Assembly: GCA_964535405.1 (NCBI GenBank)
Contig: CAZHUG010000032.1
Span: 1 to 25,045, forward strand
DNA from: Scatomorpha sp964535405
GTDB lineage: Bacteria; Bacillota; Clostridia; Oscillospirales; Oscillospiraceae
Direction: 5' to 3'
DNA length: 25,045 bases
Of this stretch, positions 6,815-14,892 are shown one piece after another (the first letter of the stretch is position 1; every line of letters begins with the position of its first letter). The notes under the pieces were generated by a model, which was not told the DNA's origin, did no database searches, and saw only the letters and a list, made by a program, of their open reading frames with translations. The position numbers and the translations under genes were made by a program.

Positions 6815-8899
6815 TTATATCAGGCGCTTTGTGCGCATGGCACGCATTGCGTTCATGACTGCCAGAACCATCACACCGACGTCCGCGAATATGGCGAGCC
6901 ACATGCTGGCGATGCCGAGTGCACCCAGAACGAGGCAGACGCCCTTTACGCCCAGCGCGAAGGCAATGTTCTGCCGCACTATGCGCATACACTTGCGGGA
7001 TATTCGTATAGCCAGAGGCAGCTTTGCCGGATCGTCGTCCATGAGCACAACATCGGCAGCCTCAATCGCAGCGTCGGAGCCGAGCGCACCCATAGCCACA
7101 CCCACGTCCGCGCGGGCGAGCACCGGAGCATCGTTAACTCCGTCGCCCACAAAGACCAGCGCACCCCCGGAACCGGACTCGAGCATACGCTCAAGCTCGG
7201 AAACCTTGTCTCCCGGCAGCAACTCGGACACTGCCTCGTCGAGCAGGAGCTGGCCTGCTATGGCGTCCGCCACGAGCTTCGTGTCTCCCGTCAGCATAGC
7301 CACGTGCCCCACTCCCGTCTCACGCAGCTGCGCAACAGCGCTTATAGCGTTCGGCTTGAGCTCATCGGATATGATTATATATCCGGCGTAGGCTCCGTCG
7401 ATGGCAACATGCACGATCGTACCCAGGGCCTCGACAGGCTCGCAGCCGATATTGAGCTTTGCCATGAGCCGTGCGTTGCCGACCGCCACCGGCGTATCGT
7501 CCACCACCGCGGCTATGCCGTGTCCAGGCAGCTCCTGAACACCACTCACGCGTTTCGGGTCGGCCTCGCCGCCCCAGGCGCTTATGAGACTCTTGCTTAT
7601 CGGGTGACCGGACCAGCTCTCAGCCAGAGCAGCATGCTCAAGGAGCATCCCGGCATCAAAGCCCTCCACAGGATACACGCCGGAGACCTCAAACACACCA
7701 CGGGTCAGCGTTCCGGTCTTGTCGAACACGACGCTGCCTGCATTCGCCAGCGTCTCAAGGCTCGCAGAGCCCTTTATGAGTATGCCGCGCGCAGACGCGC
7801 CCCCGATGCCGCCGAAAAAGCTCATCGGGATCGATATCACCAGCGCACAGGGGCAGCTTATGACCAGGAATGTCAAAGCTCGCTTGATCCATTCGCCCCA
7901 CATCGGCGCCGCGCCCGTAATCAGCAGGAACGCCGGCGGCAAAACCGCCAGAGCCAGCGCCGCATAGCAGACAGCCGGAGTATACACCCTTGCAAAGCGC
8001 GTGATAAAGCTCTCGGAGCGTGATTTCTTCTCGCTCGATTCCTCAACCAGCTTAAGTATGCGCGACACTGCGGACTCGCCGAAGGGCTTCGTCGTGCGTA
8101 TTCTCAGAACACCTGAGAGGCTCACACAGCCGCTTATAACATCGTCACCCGCGACGCAGTCGCGGGGCATGCTCTCACCCGTCAGGGCGGATGTATCCAG
8201 AGATGATACGCCCTCGATTATCACTCCGTCTATGGGGATTTTCTCGCCAGGGCGCACAACGATGATGCTGCCGGTCTCGACCTCCGCCGGATTGACGCGG
8301 ACAATTTCGCCGCCGCGCTCCAGCATAGCGTGGTCAGGGCGGATATCCATTAGCGCCGCGATATTCTTGCGGCTCTTGCCAATGGCGTACTCCTCAAAGA
8401 GCTGACCGGTCTTATAAAACACCATAACACCGACGGCCTCAGCCATGTCGCCCAGCGCAATCGCGCCAATCGTGGCTATCGCCATCAGAAAGTTCTCGTC
8501 AAAGACCCGGCCGCGCACAATGCCGCGCAGGGCGCTGTACAGAATGTCATATCCCGCGATAAAATATGGAATAAAATATAGCACGGACTTGAGCCGATGA
8601 TCCATAGGGATTGCCGCAACGGCAATGAACAGCACTGCCGAAACTATGACGCGCCAGAGAGCGGTTTTTAGCTCCGCGTCGGTTGAGCTGCCGTGCTCAT
8701 GACCGCAGCCGCAATCGTCCCCGTGCTCATGCTCATGGGAATGCTCCTGTCCGCAGCCGCAGCCGTCACTGTGTTCGTGAGCGTCAACTTGAGCACAGCT
8801 ACAGGCTGCGCCTTGTGAATGCGCATGCTTATGTTCGTGGTGATCGTGACCGCAGGCACAGACAGCACCGTGCCCGTTATTATGTTTATTCATGGACAT
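6815..8899 (-). CDS. cadA: P1B-2 type Zn/Cd/Pb-exporting ATPase with His-rich, CxC-containing N-terminus
   Basis: Membrane pump that uses ATP to export soft divalent metals. Seen in order: N-terminal tail of about 70 residues with 16 His and four Cys-x-Cys pairs (14/16, 33/35, 47/49, 63/65); membrane helices; the TGES actuator loop at 240-243; the metal-site CPC at 349-351; phosphorylation motif DKTGT at 393-397; HP locus SGHPIS; MLTGDT and VGDGVNDAP. The Lys in FALGVKG and the Asp in IFADVG of the last helices are the P1B-2 signature for Zn, Cd and Pb. A standard HMA domain with GxTCxxC is absent; the His/Cys tail takes its place. Length 694 is normal. ATG at 8899 lies inside the end of cadC, with GGGAGG 8 bases upstream, so the two genes are co-translated. 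Metal choice among Zn, Cd and Pb is not decided by sequence. Confidence 0.95.
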   Translation of the reverse strand: MSMNKHNNGHGAVCACGHDHHEHKHAHSQGAACSCAQVDAHEHSDGCGCGQEHSHEHEHGDDCGCGHEHGSSTDAELKTALWRVIVSAVLFIAVAAIPMDHRLKSVLYFIPYFIAGYDILYSALRGIVRGRVFDENFLMAIATIGAIALGDMAEAVGVMVFYKTGQLFEEYAIGKSRKNIAALMDIRPDHAMLERGGEIVRVNPAEVETGSIIVVRPGEKIPIDGVIIEGVSSLDTSALTGESMPRDCVAGDDVISGCVSLSGVLRIRTTKPFGESAVSRILKLVEESSEKKSRSESFITRFARVYTPAVCYAALALAVLPPAFLLITGAAPMWGEWIKRALTFLVISCPCALVISIPMSFFGGIGGASARGILIKGSASLETLANAGSVVFDKTGTLTRGVFEVSGVYPVEGFDAGMLLEHAALAESWSGHPISKSLISAWGGEADPKRVSGVQELPGHGIAAVVDDTPVAVGNARLMAKLNIGCEPVEALGTIVHVAIDGAYAGYIIISDELKPNAISAVAQLRETGVGHVAMLTGDTKLVADAIAGQLLLDEAVSELLPGDKVSELERMLESGSGGALVFVGDGVNDAPVLARADVGVAMGALGSDAAIEAADVVLMDDDPAKLPLAIRISRKCMRIVRQNIAFALGVKGVCLVLGALGIASMWLAIFADVGVMVLAVMNAMRAMRTKRLI

Positions 8900-9242
8900 G
8901 CTCCAGACCTCCCTCCAGCATCTTGTTTACGTGCTCGTCATCCAGAGAGTAGAAAACAGTCTTGCCGTCGCGGCGGGGCCTCACCAGCTTCGCCTTGCGC
9001 AAGGTGCTGAGCTGATGGCTCACGGCAGACTTTGTCATGCCCAGAACCGCCGCAATATCGCAGACGCAAAGCTCCCGCTTCGACAATGCCCAGATTATCC
9101 TGATGCGCGTCGGGTCACCCAAGACCTTGAAAAAAACCGCCATGGTATCTAAAGTCTCGTCCGGAAGCATATCCCGGCGAGCGTCGATAACAGACTGCTC
9201 GTGTATAACATTTGCTTCACAGCTAAACTCGCTGCGTGCCAT
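8886..9242 (-). CDS. cadC: ArsR/SmtB-family metal-sensing repressor, CadC-like
   Basis: Winged-helix repressor of 118 residues that should release DNA when bound to Cd/Pb/Zn. Seen: FFKVLGDPTRIRIIWAL opening helix; ELCVCDIAAVLG, with the two Cys of the CadC alpha3 metal site; KSAVSHQLSTLRKAKLV recognition helix; and FYSLDDEHVNKMLEGGLEHVHE, which carries the Asp, His, His and Glu of the C-terminal alpha5 zinc site of SmtB/CadC. The N-terminal Cys8 fits the CadC N-terminal ligand arm. The start at 9242 is set by GGAGG 7 bases upstream; the frame is open to 9275 but that part lies in the operator region. It overlaps cadA by 14 bases. It probably autoregulates through the repeated palindromes upstream. 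Confidence 0.93.
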   Translation of the reverse strand: MARSEFSCEANVIHEQSVIDARRDMLPDETLDTMAVFFKVLGDPTRIRIIWALSKRELCVCDIAAVLGMTKSAVSHQLSTLRKAKLVRPRRDGKTVFYSLDDEHVNKMLEGGLEHVHE

Positions 9243-9265
9243 AAAAACGCCTCCTTCATATGAAC

Positions 9266-9285
9266 AGTTGAACACTCGTTCAACT
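9266..9285. promoter_or_regulatory. CadC-type operator, downstream copy
   Basis: AGTTGAAC and GTTCAACT form perfect 8-base arms around ACTC. The site lies 10 bases downstream of the -10 box, over the expected transcription start of cadC. The TTGAA-x6-TTCAA arrangement is like known ArsR/SmtB-family operators, which are imperfect 12-2-12 or similar palindromes. Confidence 0.75.
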
Positions 9286-9295
9286 AACTAAGGCT

Positions 9296-9325
9296 ATTAT
9301 AGTTGAACGCACGCTCAATTGTCAA
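9296..9325 (-). promoter_or_regulatory. cadC-cadA promoter
   Basis: Minus strand: TTGACA (9320-9325), an 18-base spacer and TATAAT (9296-9301), both perfect consensus boxes. The spacer is filled by an operator-like palindrome (9301-9318), so a bound repressor would directly cover the RNA polymerase site. Confidence 0.85.
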
Positions 9326-9350
9326 GGACTTTTTGAGCGTGCGTTCAACT
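9301..9350. promoter_or_regulatory. Two CadC-type operators in inverted orientation
   Basis: The 18-base segment 9301-9318 (AGTTGAACGCACGCTCAA) is repeated as its exact reverse complement at 9333-9350, with 14 bases between. Each copy is itself a TTGA...TCAA palindrome related to the copy at 9266-9285. One copy sits inside the -35/-10 spacer, the other just upstream of the -35 box. The pair could also fold as a long hairpin, but no T tract follows it in the minus direction, so an operator role is favoured over a terminator for the gene ending at 9366. Confidence 0.7.
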
Positions 9351-9365
9351 TTTATTTATTTGGGC

Positions 9366-10277
9366 TCAGGGTTGCACCTGCGCGTTTTTAAAATATGTCT
9401 CAATATTATCCAAAACCTTCCGGCTCAGGCGTTCAAACGCCTGCTTGGTGCGACCGCTCGATACGTTCATGCAATTTACATGCGGATTTTCCAGCAATGC
9501 ACCGCTGCTGTCACCGCCGGCGGCGGCAGTATCGCAGAAAAACTCGTTATCGCCGTGCTCCAGCCATTTTACGAGTGCCGGAACGTCATGCGAAGGCCCG
9601 ATAGAGGTGTTGAACAGCAACTTGCCGTTGCCGAACCACTCAAACTGCTCATCATGCAGGAGGATGACGTTCTTGTTGAGGCAAGTGCAGGCAACGTCAA
9701 CCGTCTCCAAAAGTTCCTTCAGTGGCAGGTACTTAATGCCCTGCTCCTCAGAGTCCGGCTTGCGGCTGCGACTATAGTAGTGCAAATCAGCGCCCAGGGC
9801 CTGCAGCGCATTGGCGACCATCCTACCGGAGGTGCCGAGGCCGATGATGCCAACTTTCAAATCCGTCAGCTCAAACGGGAGCTCCTTCCAGCGCTTGCCA
9901 CCGAAGCCGTGCATATATCGGATCAGCTCGCTCACAACGTACTCTACAAGGCCCTGATCGCCGTAGTCGCGAACACCACGGACAGTGATTCCCCTCGAGT
10001 TGGCGTGCAGGATGTCCACATTCGCGCTCTCCGGCGCGTAGAGGCTGCAGCACATTCCGATATACCTTATATCAGGACAGGCGTCGAGCACCTGTCTGTC
10101 GATGCTGCTGGTGTGGCTCAATAGCACGGCATCAGCGTCACCGATGCGCGCTATGATCTGCTCGTTATCAGCGGGCATGTCCTCATACATTATGACCTCG
10201 TCAGCGTAATCGCGCAGCTTCTCCTCTGCCGAGGCGATGAGGCTGACCGGTTCTATAGCAACTAGTTTCTTAAACAC
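9366..10277 (-). CDS. D-2-hydroxyacid dehydrogenase family protein with altered active site
   Basis: NAD(P)-dependent oxidoreductase fold of 303 residues: N-terminal substrate domain, then a Rossmann domain with GLGTSG at 146-151, inside VGIIGLGTSGRMVANAL. The family's catalytic residues are not where expected. The NTxRG motif reads NTSIGPSHD (223-231), with Ile226 in place of the substrate-binding Arg, and the PH motif near the C-terminus reads NVSSG (271-275), so the catalytic His is missing. It may use a different substrate or chemistry, or be a binding protein. The start is GTG at 10277, with AAGGTGGG 5 bases upstream. It follows the aspartate-dehydrogenase-like gene by 16 bp, so they form one operon. 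Substrate unknown. Confidence 0.8.
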   Translation of the reverse strand: MFKKLVAIEPVSLIASAEEKLRDYADEVIMYEDMPADNEQIIARIGDADAVLLSHTSSIDRQVLDACPDIRYIGMCCSLYAPESANVDILHANSRGITVRGVRDYGDQGLVEYVVSELIRYMHGFGGKRWKELPFELTDLKVGIIGLGTSGRMVANALQALGADLHYYSRSRKPDSEEQGIKYLPLKELLETVDVACTCLNKNVILLHDEQFEWFGNGKLLFNTSIGPSHDVPALVKWLEHGDNEFFCDTAAAGGDSSGALLENPHVNCMNVSSGRTKQAFERLSRKVLDNIETYFKNAQVQP

Positions 10278-10293
10278 TTTTTCCCACCTTCAT

Positions 10294-11079
10294 TCAAAAT
10301 ACAATCGGCGAAACGGCGTTTTGGAGCACTGCAACCACGCTCCATGCCGCAACCTTGCTGGTGCGCGAATAGATATTAAGCTCAGTCTTGACCTCTTCGC
10401 CCTTAATTTCGATCTTGTACTCATCGCCCTTGAAGCCTGGCACGGCCTCAATTTTCATCATTGTATTCTCCGGGCCTGCACTGGCGAGTGCAGTTGCAAC
10501 TGCGACGTTTACGTGAGTGGGCAGGACGGCAATCGCCTGCTTGGTCGTGCCGGAGAACACCTGCTCACGCTCTGTAATGTCAAGCAGTCCATCCCTGTAC
10601 AGTGGTGTGTGGAAAAGTGAGCCGGGTGCCTTCTGTGAGCCTATGGAGGCGGTAATCGGGCCCATGAGTGCGGCTGTGCGCAGAATATCGAAGCCGCCGA
10701 CTGCACCGCTTGCGATATACACACGGCGATTATTCTTCGCGGCGGTGTTTTTAACCCGCTCGTAAAACTCCGCGTCCGCAAACGCGCCTATTGACAACAC
10801 GACGAGGTTTGCACCGGCATTTAAAACGGCCTGGCTATAGTCCCTCACAGCCTTCACAGATGCCGCCTCGGCGACAAAATCGGGCTTCAGTGCCAGAAGC
10901 TCGTCAAGCTCGGTGCAGGCTATGCAATTGTGGCGTAGGGCAAAGTCCGCGGCGCGCGCGCCGTCGCGTCCCAGAACCGCGGTGAGCTCATACTCCGGCA
11001 AATATCCGTCCTCCAGCGCGGTCGCCACAATCTCGTTGAGATGACCGCAGCCTATGAGCGCTAATTTAAGTTTATCCAT
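10294..11079 (-). CDS. Aspartate dehydrogenase-like (NadX/DUF108 family) oxidoreductase
   Basis: The 261-residue protein reads as the aspartate dehydrogenase family: Rossmann start KLALIGCGHLNE (the third Gly of GxGxxG is replaced), EAAS at 71-74, LSIGAFAD at 95-102, the family signature ASGAVGGFD at 123-131 and LPTHVNVAVATAL at 186-198. True L-aspartate dehydrogenases, which make iminoaspartate for NAD synthesis, carry a catalytic His in the C-terminal part; here the segment reads GDEYKIEIKG, with Tyr221 at about that place. No nadA/nadC genes are adjacent. ATG at 11079 is chosen because AAGGAG lies 6 bases upstream; the longer frame to 11172 has no such site. Co-transcribed with the dehydrogenase at 9366. 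Actual substrate uncertain. Confidence 0.75.
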   Translation of the reverse strand: MDKLKLALIGCGHLNEIVATALEDGYLPEYELTAVLGRDGARAADFALRHNCIACTELDELLALKPDFVAEAASVKAVRDYSQAVLNAGANLVVLSIGAFADAEFYERVKNTAAKNNRRVYIASGAVGGFDILRTAALMGPITASIGSQKAPGSLFHTPLYRDGLLDITEREQVFSGTTKQAIAVLPTHVNVAVATALASAGPENTMMKIEAVPGFKGDEYKIEIKGEEVKTELNIYSRTSKVAAWSVVAVLQNAVSPIVF

Positions 11080-11253
11080 GCTAATCTCCTTAAGTACAGT
11101 TATTAATTTTTCCAGTTTATCACACAAAGCATTTCTCGTCCATCGGACAAGATAAACACCTTTTGTTTTCATTGCTTTTAATTTTCGCCTATATACATAT
11201 AGTATAGCCGGCTATCGCGACAAAGGCGGCCGGCCCCCGGCTTATGCACAAAT

Positions 11254-11286
11254 AAAATGCCAGCCGCAGTCAGCGGCTGGCATTTT
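11254..11286 (-). terminator. Intrinsic terminator after icd
   Basis: A perfect 14-bp GC-rich stem (11254-11267 with 11273-11286) with a 5-base loop begins 6 bases after the icd stop. On the minus strand it is followed by TTTTATTTG, a good T tract. The rest of the gap to the next gene (11080-11253) shows no gene and no convincing promoter. Confidence 0.9.
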
Positions 11287-11292
11287 TGGCGC

Positions 11293-12480
11293 TTAGATGC
11301 GCTTTTTTATGGCTGCTATGAAGCTCTCGGTATCGGGGCAGGGCGGCTCGCCGCAGAGCGGCGCGAGGTCACCCGGCAGGGCATCATCCTCAATTGCGGC
11401 CAGCGTTGCCTGCTCCAGTCTTGTCGCGAAGTCTATGAGATCGGACTGACCGTCTAGCTCGCCGCGCTTGCGCAATGCGCCGGTCCATGCAAAAATCGTC
11501 GCGACCGGGTTTGTGGACGTGCGCTCACCGGCCTGCCGGCGCTGCCAGTGCCGTGTCACCGTGCCGTGCGCCGCCTCATAGACAAACTGTCCGTTAGGCG
11601 AGACGAGCACGCTCGTCATCATCGCCAGACTGCCGAAGGCCGAAGATACCATATCGCTCATCAGATCGCCGTCGTAGTTTTTCAGCGCCCAAACCATGCC
11701 CCCCTCGGAGCGCATAATCCGCGCGACCGCGTCATCGTTCAGGGTGTAGAAATATGTGAGTCCGGCGGCCTTGAAGCGTTCCTCGTACTGGGCATACATC
11801 AGCTCGAAAACCTCCCGGAAATGCCCGTCGTACTGCTTTGAAATGGTGTCCTTGGCAGAAAACCAGAGATCCTGCCCGACATTTAGCGCAAACTCGAAGC
11901 AAGAACTCGCAAAGCTCTCGATCGAGGAGTCAATATTATACGTGCCCTGCAGAACTCCGGGGCCGTCGAAGTCAAATATCGTCTGGCGGGAGCTCGCGCC
12001 GTCCGCACCGGTGAATAGAAGCTCGGCCTTGCCCGCACCCGGCACGCGGTACTCCGTGCCCTTATATATATCGCCATAGGAATGGCGGGCAATTGTTATT
12101 GGCTTTTTCCAGCTTCGCACATTGGGCCTGACCCTGCTCGTCACGATCGGCGCGCGGAAGGTCGTGCCGTCAAGTCTCGAGCGGATGGTGCCGTTCGGGC
12201 TTTTCCACATCTCGCGAAGATTATACTCGCTCATGCGCTGTCTGTTCGGCGTGATGGTCGCGCATTTGACGCCGACAGCAAGACGCTTCACAGCCTCAGC
12301 CGCCGCTATCGTCACGCTGTCGGCGCTGGCGTCGCGGCTCGGCAGGCCGAGGTCATAATACTCAGTTTTAAGCTCGATATACGGGCATAGAAGCTCTGTT
12401 TTTATCATGTCCCACATGAGCCTTGTCATCTCGTCGCCGTCCATCTCGACTATGGGGTTTCGCATTTTTATCTTAGGCAT
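11293..12480 (-). CDS. icd: NADP-dependent isocitrate dehydrogenase (eukaryotic-like homodimeric type)
   Basis: Oxidative decarboxylation of isocitrate to 2-oxoglutarate with NADP. The 395-residue length and motifs fit the type II family shared with mitochondria rather than the E. coli type: MDGDEMTRLMW at 13-23, KSPNGTIR at 93-100, FRAPI at 108-112 (usually FREPI), RHSYGD at 132-137, Lys210 in AKDT, and metal ligands in NYDGDLMSD (Asp272, Asp276). HGTVTRHW at 305-312 has the Arg-His pair that binds the NADP 2'-phosphate. The ATG overlaps the end of the aconitase gene by 8 bases (ATGCCTAA), so translation is coupled. Last gene of a two-gene operon. Confidence 0.95.
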   Translation of the reverse strand: MPKIKMRNPIVEMDGDEMTRLMWDMIKTELLCPYIELKTEYYDLGLPSRDASADSVTIAAAEAVKRLAVGVKCATITPNRQRMSEYNLREMWKSPNGTIRSRLDGTTFRAPIVTSRVRPNVRSWKKPITIARHSYGDIYKGTEYRVPGAGKAELLFTGADGASSRQTIFDFDGPGVLQGTYNIDSSIESFASSCFEFALNVGQDLWFSAKDTISKQYDGHFREVFELMYAQYEERFKAAGLTYFYTLNDDAVARIMRSEGGMVWALKNYDGDLMSDMVSSAFGSLAMMTSVLVSPNGQFVYEAAHGTVTRHWQRRQAGERTSTNPVATIFAWTGALRKRGELDGQSDLIDFATRLEQATLAAIEDDALPGDLAPLCGEPPCPDTESFIAAIKKRI

Positions 12481-14683
12481 TGTTTCGCCCCCTATACCAA
12501 TTCATCAGGCAGCCGGCAAGCAGTATTTCGCGCTCCTGACCGTCCATGTCCGGCAAAGCAAGCTTGAGCTTCTTTGCCCCCTGCTTGTAGACCATGACGG
12601 CATCCACGCTATCCGCCGAGGACTCAATCGCAGCACGCACGTCGGGCAGGACAATATAGTCACCGGGCTGAAGCTCAAAGCTCTCAGCCTCAGGGAAGAT
12701 GAGCGGCAGCATTCCCCAGTTTACGCAGTTTGAGCGGTAGCGCTTGGTGGCAAAGCTCTTGCAGATATTCGCCGCGCCGCCCAGAACCCGCTGACAGGAA
12801 GCCGCCTGCTCGCGGGCAGAGCCGTCTCCGGGGCAGTTTGCGTATATGGCAGAGCCCAGTCGGGCCCTCTCGAGCGCCTCCGGCGGCAAGCCTGCCGCGG
12901 CAAGCGCCGCGGTAAGCTCGGCATCCGCCTGCCCGTTTGCCCGTGCCTGCTCCTGTTTCCCGATCGCCTTAGCGCGGGGGACATATTCGGGATCGCGGCG
13001 GGAGAGGGTAAACTCCGCAAGCTTCAAGGGGTTTGAGCGATAGCTCGAGGTCTCGCCCGAGGGGATAAGCTCGTCCGTCGTCGTCACGGGGTCGTGTATG
13101 ACCGAGGCAAGGCGCAAAACCAGATGCTCAGCCAAGGCCGGCTGTTCGGGCCAGGCGGTAATATTCGGGCCGAAGCGCAACTCGGCATCCGCCTCGGGTT
13201 TATTAAATCCGAACCAGACCCGGGCATCGTAGCTGCTGCGGTCAAAGCTATATTCGCCGCGGGCCGGAGCTGTATAGTCCACATCCGCGGCCGAGGTGAG
13301 CAGGCCGCCGTTTTTCGCCGTTGCGGCGATCGAGCGCGCATCCATCAGCATAACGGAGGCCATCTGACCATCGCCCGGACGCGAGCCCTCGCGGTTGGGA
13401 AAGTTTCTCGTGGTGTGCCGCGCGGAGAGTCCGTCGTTTGCGGGCACGTCGCCCGCGCCGAAGCAGGGACCGCAGAAACAGGGCTTAAACACCGCGCCCG
13501 CCGACATCAGCGACTGCTGAACGCCGCTGTGCATGAGCGCCATGCTGACAGGCAGGCTGGGCGGATACACGGACAGCGAGAAATAGCCGCTGCCGGTATT
13601 CCCGCCGTCTAATATCGCGGCGGCCTCGGCAATATTGTCGTACATGCCGCCGGCGCAGCCGGCTATGACGCCCTGATCGAGGCGCAGTCTGCCGTTTTCC
13701 AGCTTATGCGTGAGCTTCAGTCCGGTTTTCCTCTCGCAATCGCGGAGAATGTCGCCACCGTCGGCAATAAGCTCGCGGATGGTGAAGGCGTTTGAGGGAT
13801 GGAAGGGCAGTGCCGCCATCGGCTCAATCTTTGATAAATCCAAATCTATCATCGCGGAATATTGTGCGCCGTCCTCGATGCTCAGCTTTTTATAATCGCC
13901 GGCTCTGCCGTGTGCGGCGTAGTATTCCTCAACCGCGCAGTCCGTCTCCCAAATCGAGCTCAGGCAGGCGGTCTCGGTAGTCATCACGTCGATTCCTATG
14001 CGGAAATCCATGGGCAGGTTTTCCAGTCCCGGCCCCGCAAACTCCAGAATCCTGTTCTTGGCAAAGCCGTTGGCGTAGACTGCGGCACACAGCGCGATCG
14101 CCACGTCATGCGGGCCGACGCCGTGCGCAGGCGCGCCGCTGAGCCAGACCAGAACCACCTCGGGCCTGCCGACGCTGTATCTGTCGCCCAGAAGCTGGCG
14201 GACTATCTCAGGTCCGCCCTCGCCTATGCCCATCGTGCCCAGTGCACCATAGCGCGTGTGGCTGTCACTGCCGAGGATCATCCGACCAACGCCCGACATC
14301 ATCTCGCGCGCGTACTGGTGGATTACCGCCAGATTCGCCGGCACATATATGCCACCGTATTTCTTCGCGGCGGAGAGCCCGAAGGCGTGGTCGTCCTCAT
14401 TTATCGTTCCGCCGACAGCACAAAGGCTGTTGTGGCAGTTTGTCATCACGTATGGCACAGGAAAGCGCTCAAGCCCGGACGCGCGCGCAGTCTGGATGAT
14501 ACCCACATAGGTTATATCGTGGGAAATAAGGCTGTCGAAGCGCAGCTCGCAGCGAGCCTCGCTGCCGGAGCTGTCATGAGCGGCAATTATTCGCTCAGCC
14601 ATCGTTCTGCCGTTTTTTGCCTGTACAGTCGTTTCCTGTGGTCTGCCATTTTCTATCCAAATCTTTTTCCCTATAAGCTCCAT
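12473..14683 (-). CDS. acn: Aconitase-family hydratase (YbhJ-like single-polypeptide type)
   Basis: [4Fe-4S] hydratase of 736 residues, expected to convert citrate to isocitrate given its partners. Seen: TNCHNSLCAVGGT at 81-93, GSDSHTRYGALG at 138-149, an early cluster Cys343 in AGCAGG, the paired Cys404 and Cys407 in FCGPCFGAGD, and RHTTRNFPNREGS at 422-434. This is the clostridial/YbhJ branch, which differs from AcnA and AcnB. Place between icd (overlapping, downstream) and divergent citrate synthase supports aconitase activity over some other hydratase. ATG at 14683 has GAGG 8 bases upstream. Activity is inferred from context; family membership is clear. Confidence 0.88.
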   Translation of the reverse strand: MELIGKKIWIENGRPQETTVQAKNGRTMAERIIAAHDSSGSEARCELRFDSLISHDITYVGIIQTARASGLERFPVPYVMTNCHNSLCAVGGTINEDDHAFGLSAAKKYGGIYVPANLAVIHQYAREMMSGVGRMILGSDSHTRYGALGTMGIGEGGPEIVRQLLGDRYSVGRPEVVLVWLSGAPAHGVGPHDVAIALCAAVYANGFAKNRILEFAGPGLENLPMDFRIGIDVMTTETACLSSIWETDCAVEEYYAAHGRAGDYKKLSIEDGAQYSAMIDLDLSKIEPMAALPFHPSNAFTIRELIADGGDILRDCERKTGLKLTHKLENGRLRLDQGVIAGCAGGMYDNIAEAAAILDGGNTGSGYFSLSVYPPSLPVSMALMHSGVQQSLMSAGAVFKPCFCGPCFGAGDVPANDGLSARHTTRNFPNREGSRPGDGQMASVMLMDARSIAATAKNGGLLTSAADVDYTAPARGEYSFDRSSYDARVWFGFNKPEADAELRFGPNITAWPEQPALAEHLVLRLASVIHDPVTTTDELIPSGETSSYRSNPLKLAEFTLSRRDPEYVPRAKAIGKQEQARANGQADAELTAALAAAGLPPEALERARLGSAIYANCPGDGSAREQAASCQRVLGGAANICKSFATKRYRSNCVNWGMLPLIFPEAESFELQPGDYIVLPDVRAAIESSADSVDAVMVYKQGAKKLKLALPDMDGQEREILLAGCLMNWYRGRNNA

Positions 14684-14722
14684 ACCAATACCTCATTCCT
14701 GATGTATAATGTTACACAGTAA

Positions 14723-14750
14723 AGTATATCAGATCCAGCTGTTATTGCAA
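14723..14750 (-). promoter_or_regulatory. Predicted promoter of acn-icd
   Basis: Minus strand TTGCAA (14745-14750), 16-base spacer and TATACT (14723-14728), about 40 bases before the acn start. It is divergent from the gltA promoter about 90 bases away in the same AT-rich gap (14684-14892), which suggests shared control of the pathway. Confidence 0.6.
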
Positions 14751-14837
14751 GTTTTTTAAAAATATTTCAAAAATAGATAAATTCTGGTGGCTGTATACGT
14801 TTTTTTAGTGTAATTTTGCATATTTATTTTTCTTAAC

Positions 14838-14866
14838 TTGCATTTCAGACCTCTGGGCCGTATAAT
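14838..14866 (+). promoter_or_regulatory. Predicted promoter of citrate synthase
   Basis: Plus strand TTGCAT (14838-14843), a 17-base spacer and a perfect TATAAT (14861-14866), 26 bases before the ATG. The leader is too short for a riboswitch. Confidence 0.75.
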
Positions 14867-14892
14867 AACACAAACTTGAAGGGGTGTTTGCC

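Noticed and set aside
6800..8023. 407-codon plus-strand open frame opposite cadA
   Set aside because: It is the mirror of a clear P-type ATPase with all motifs; the translation is His/Arg/Gln-rich with no recognisable domain and no ribosome site.
9301..9350. Long inverted repeat as a terminator for the gene ending at 9366
   Set aside because: The stem is strong but not followed by a T tract on the minus strand, and both arms are operator-like copies inside a consensus promoter.
13862..14722. 286-codon plus-strand open frame opposite aconitase
   Set aside because: Antisense shadow in GC-rich DNA where stops are rare; crosses the acn start and promoter region.
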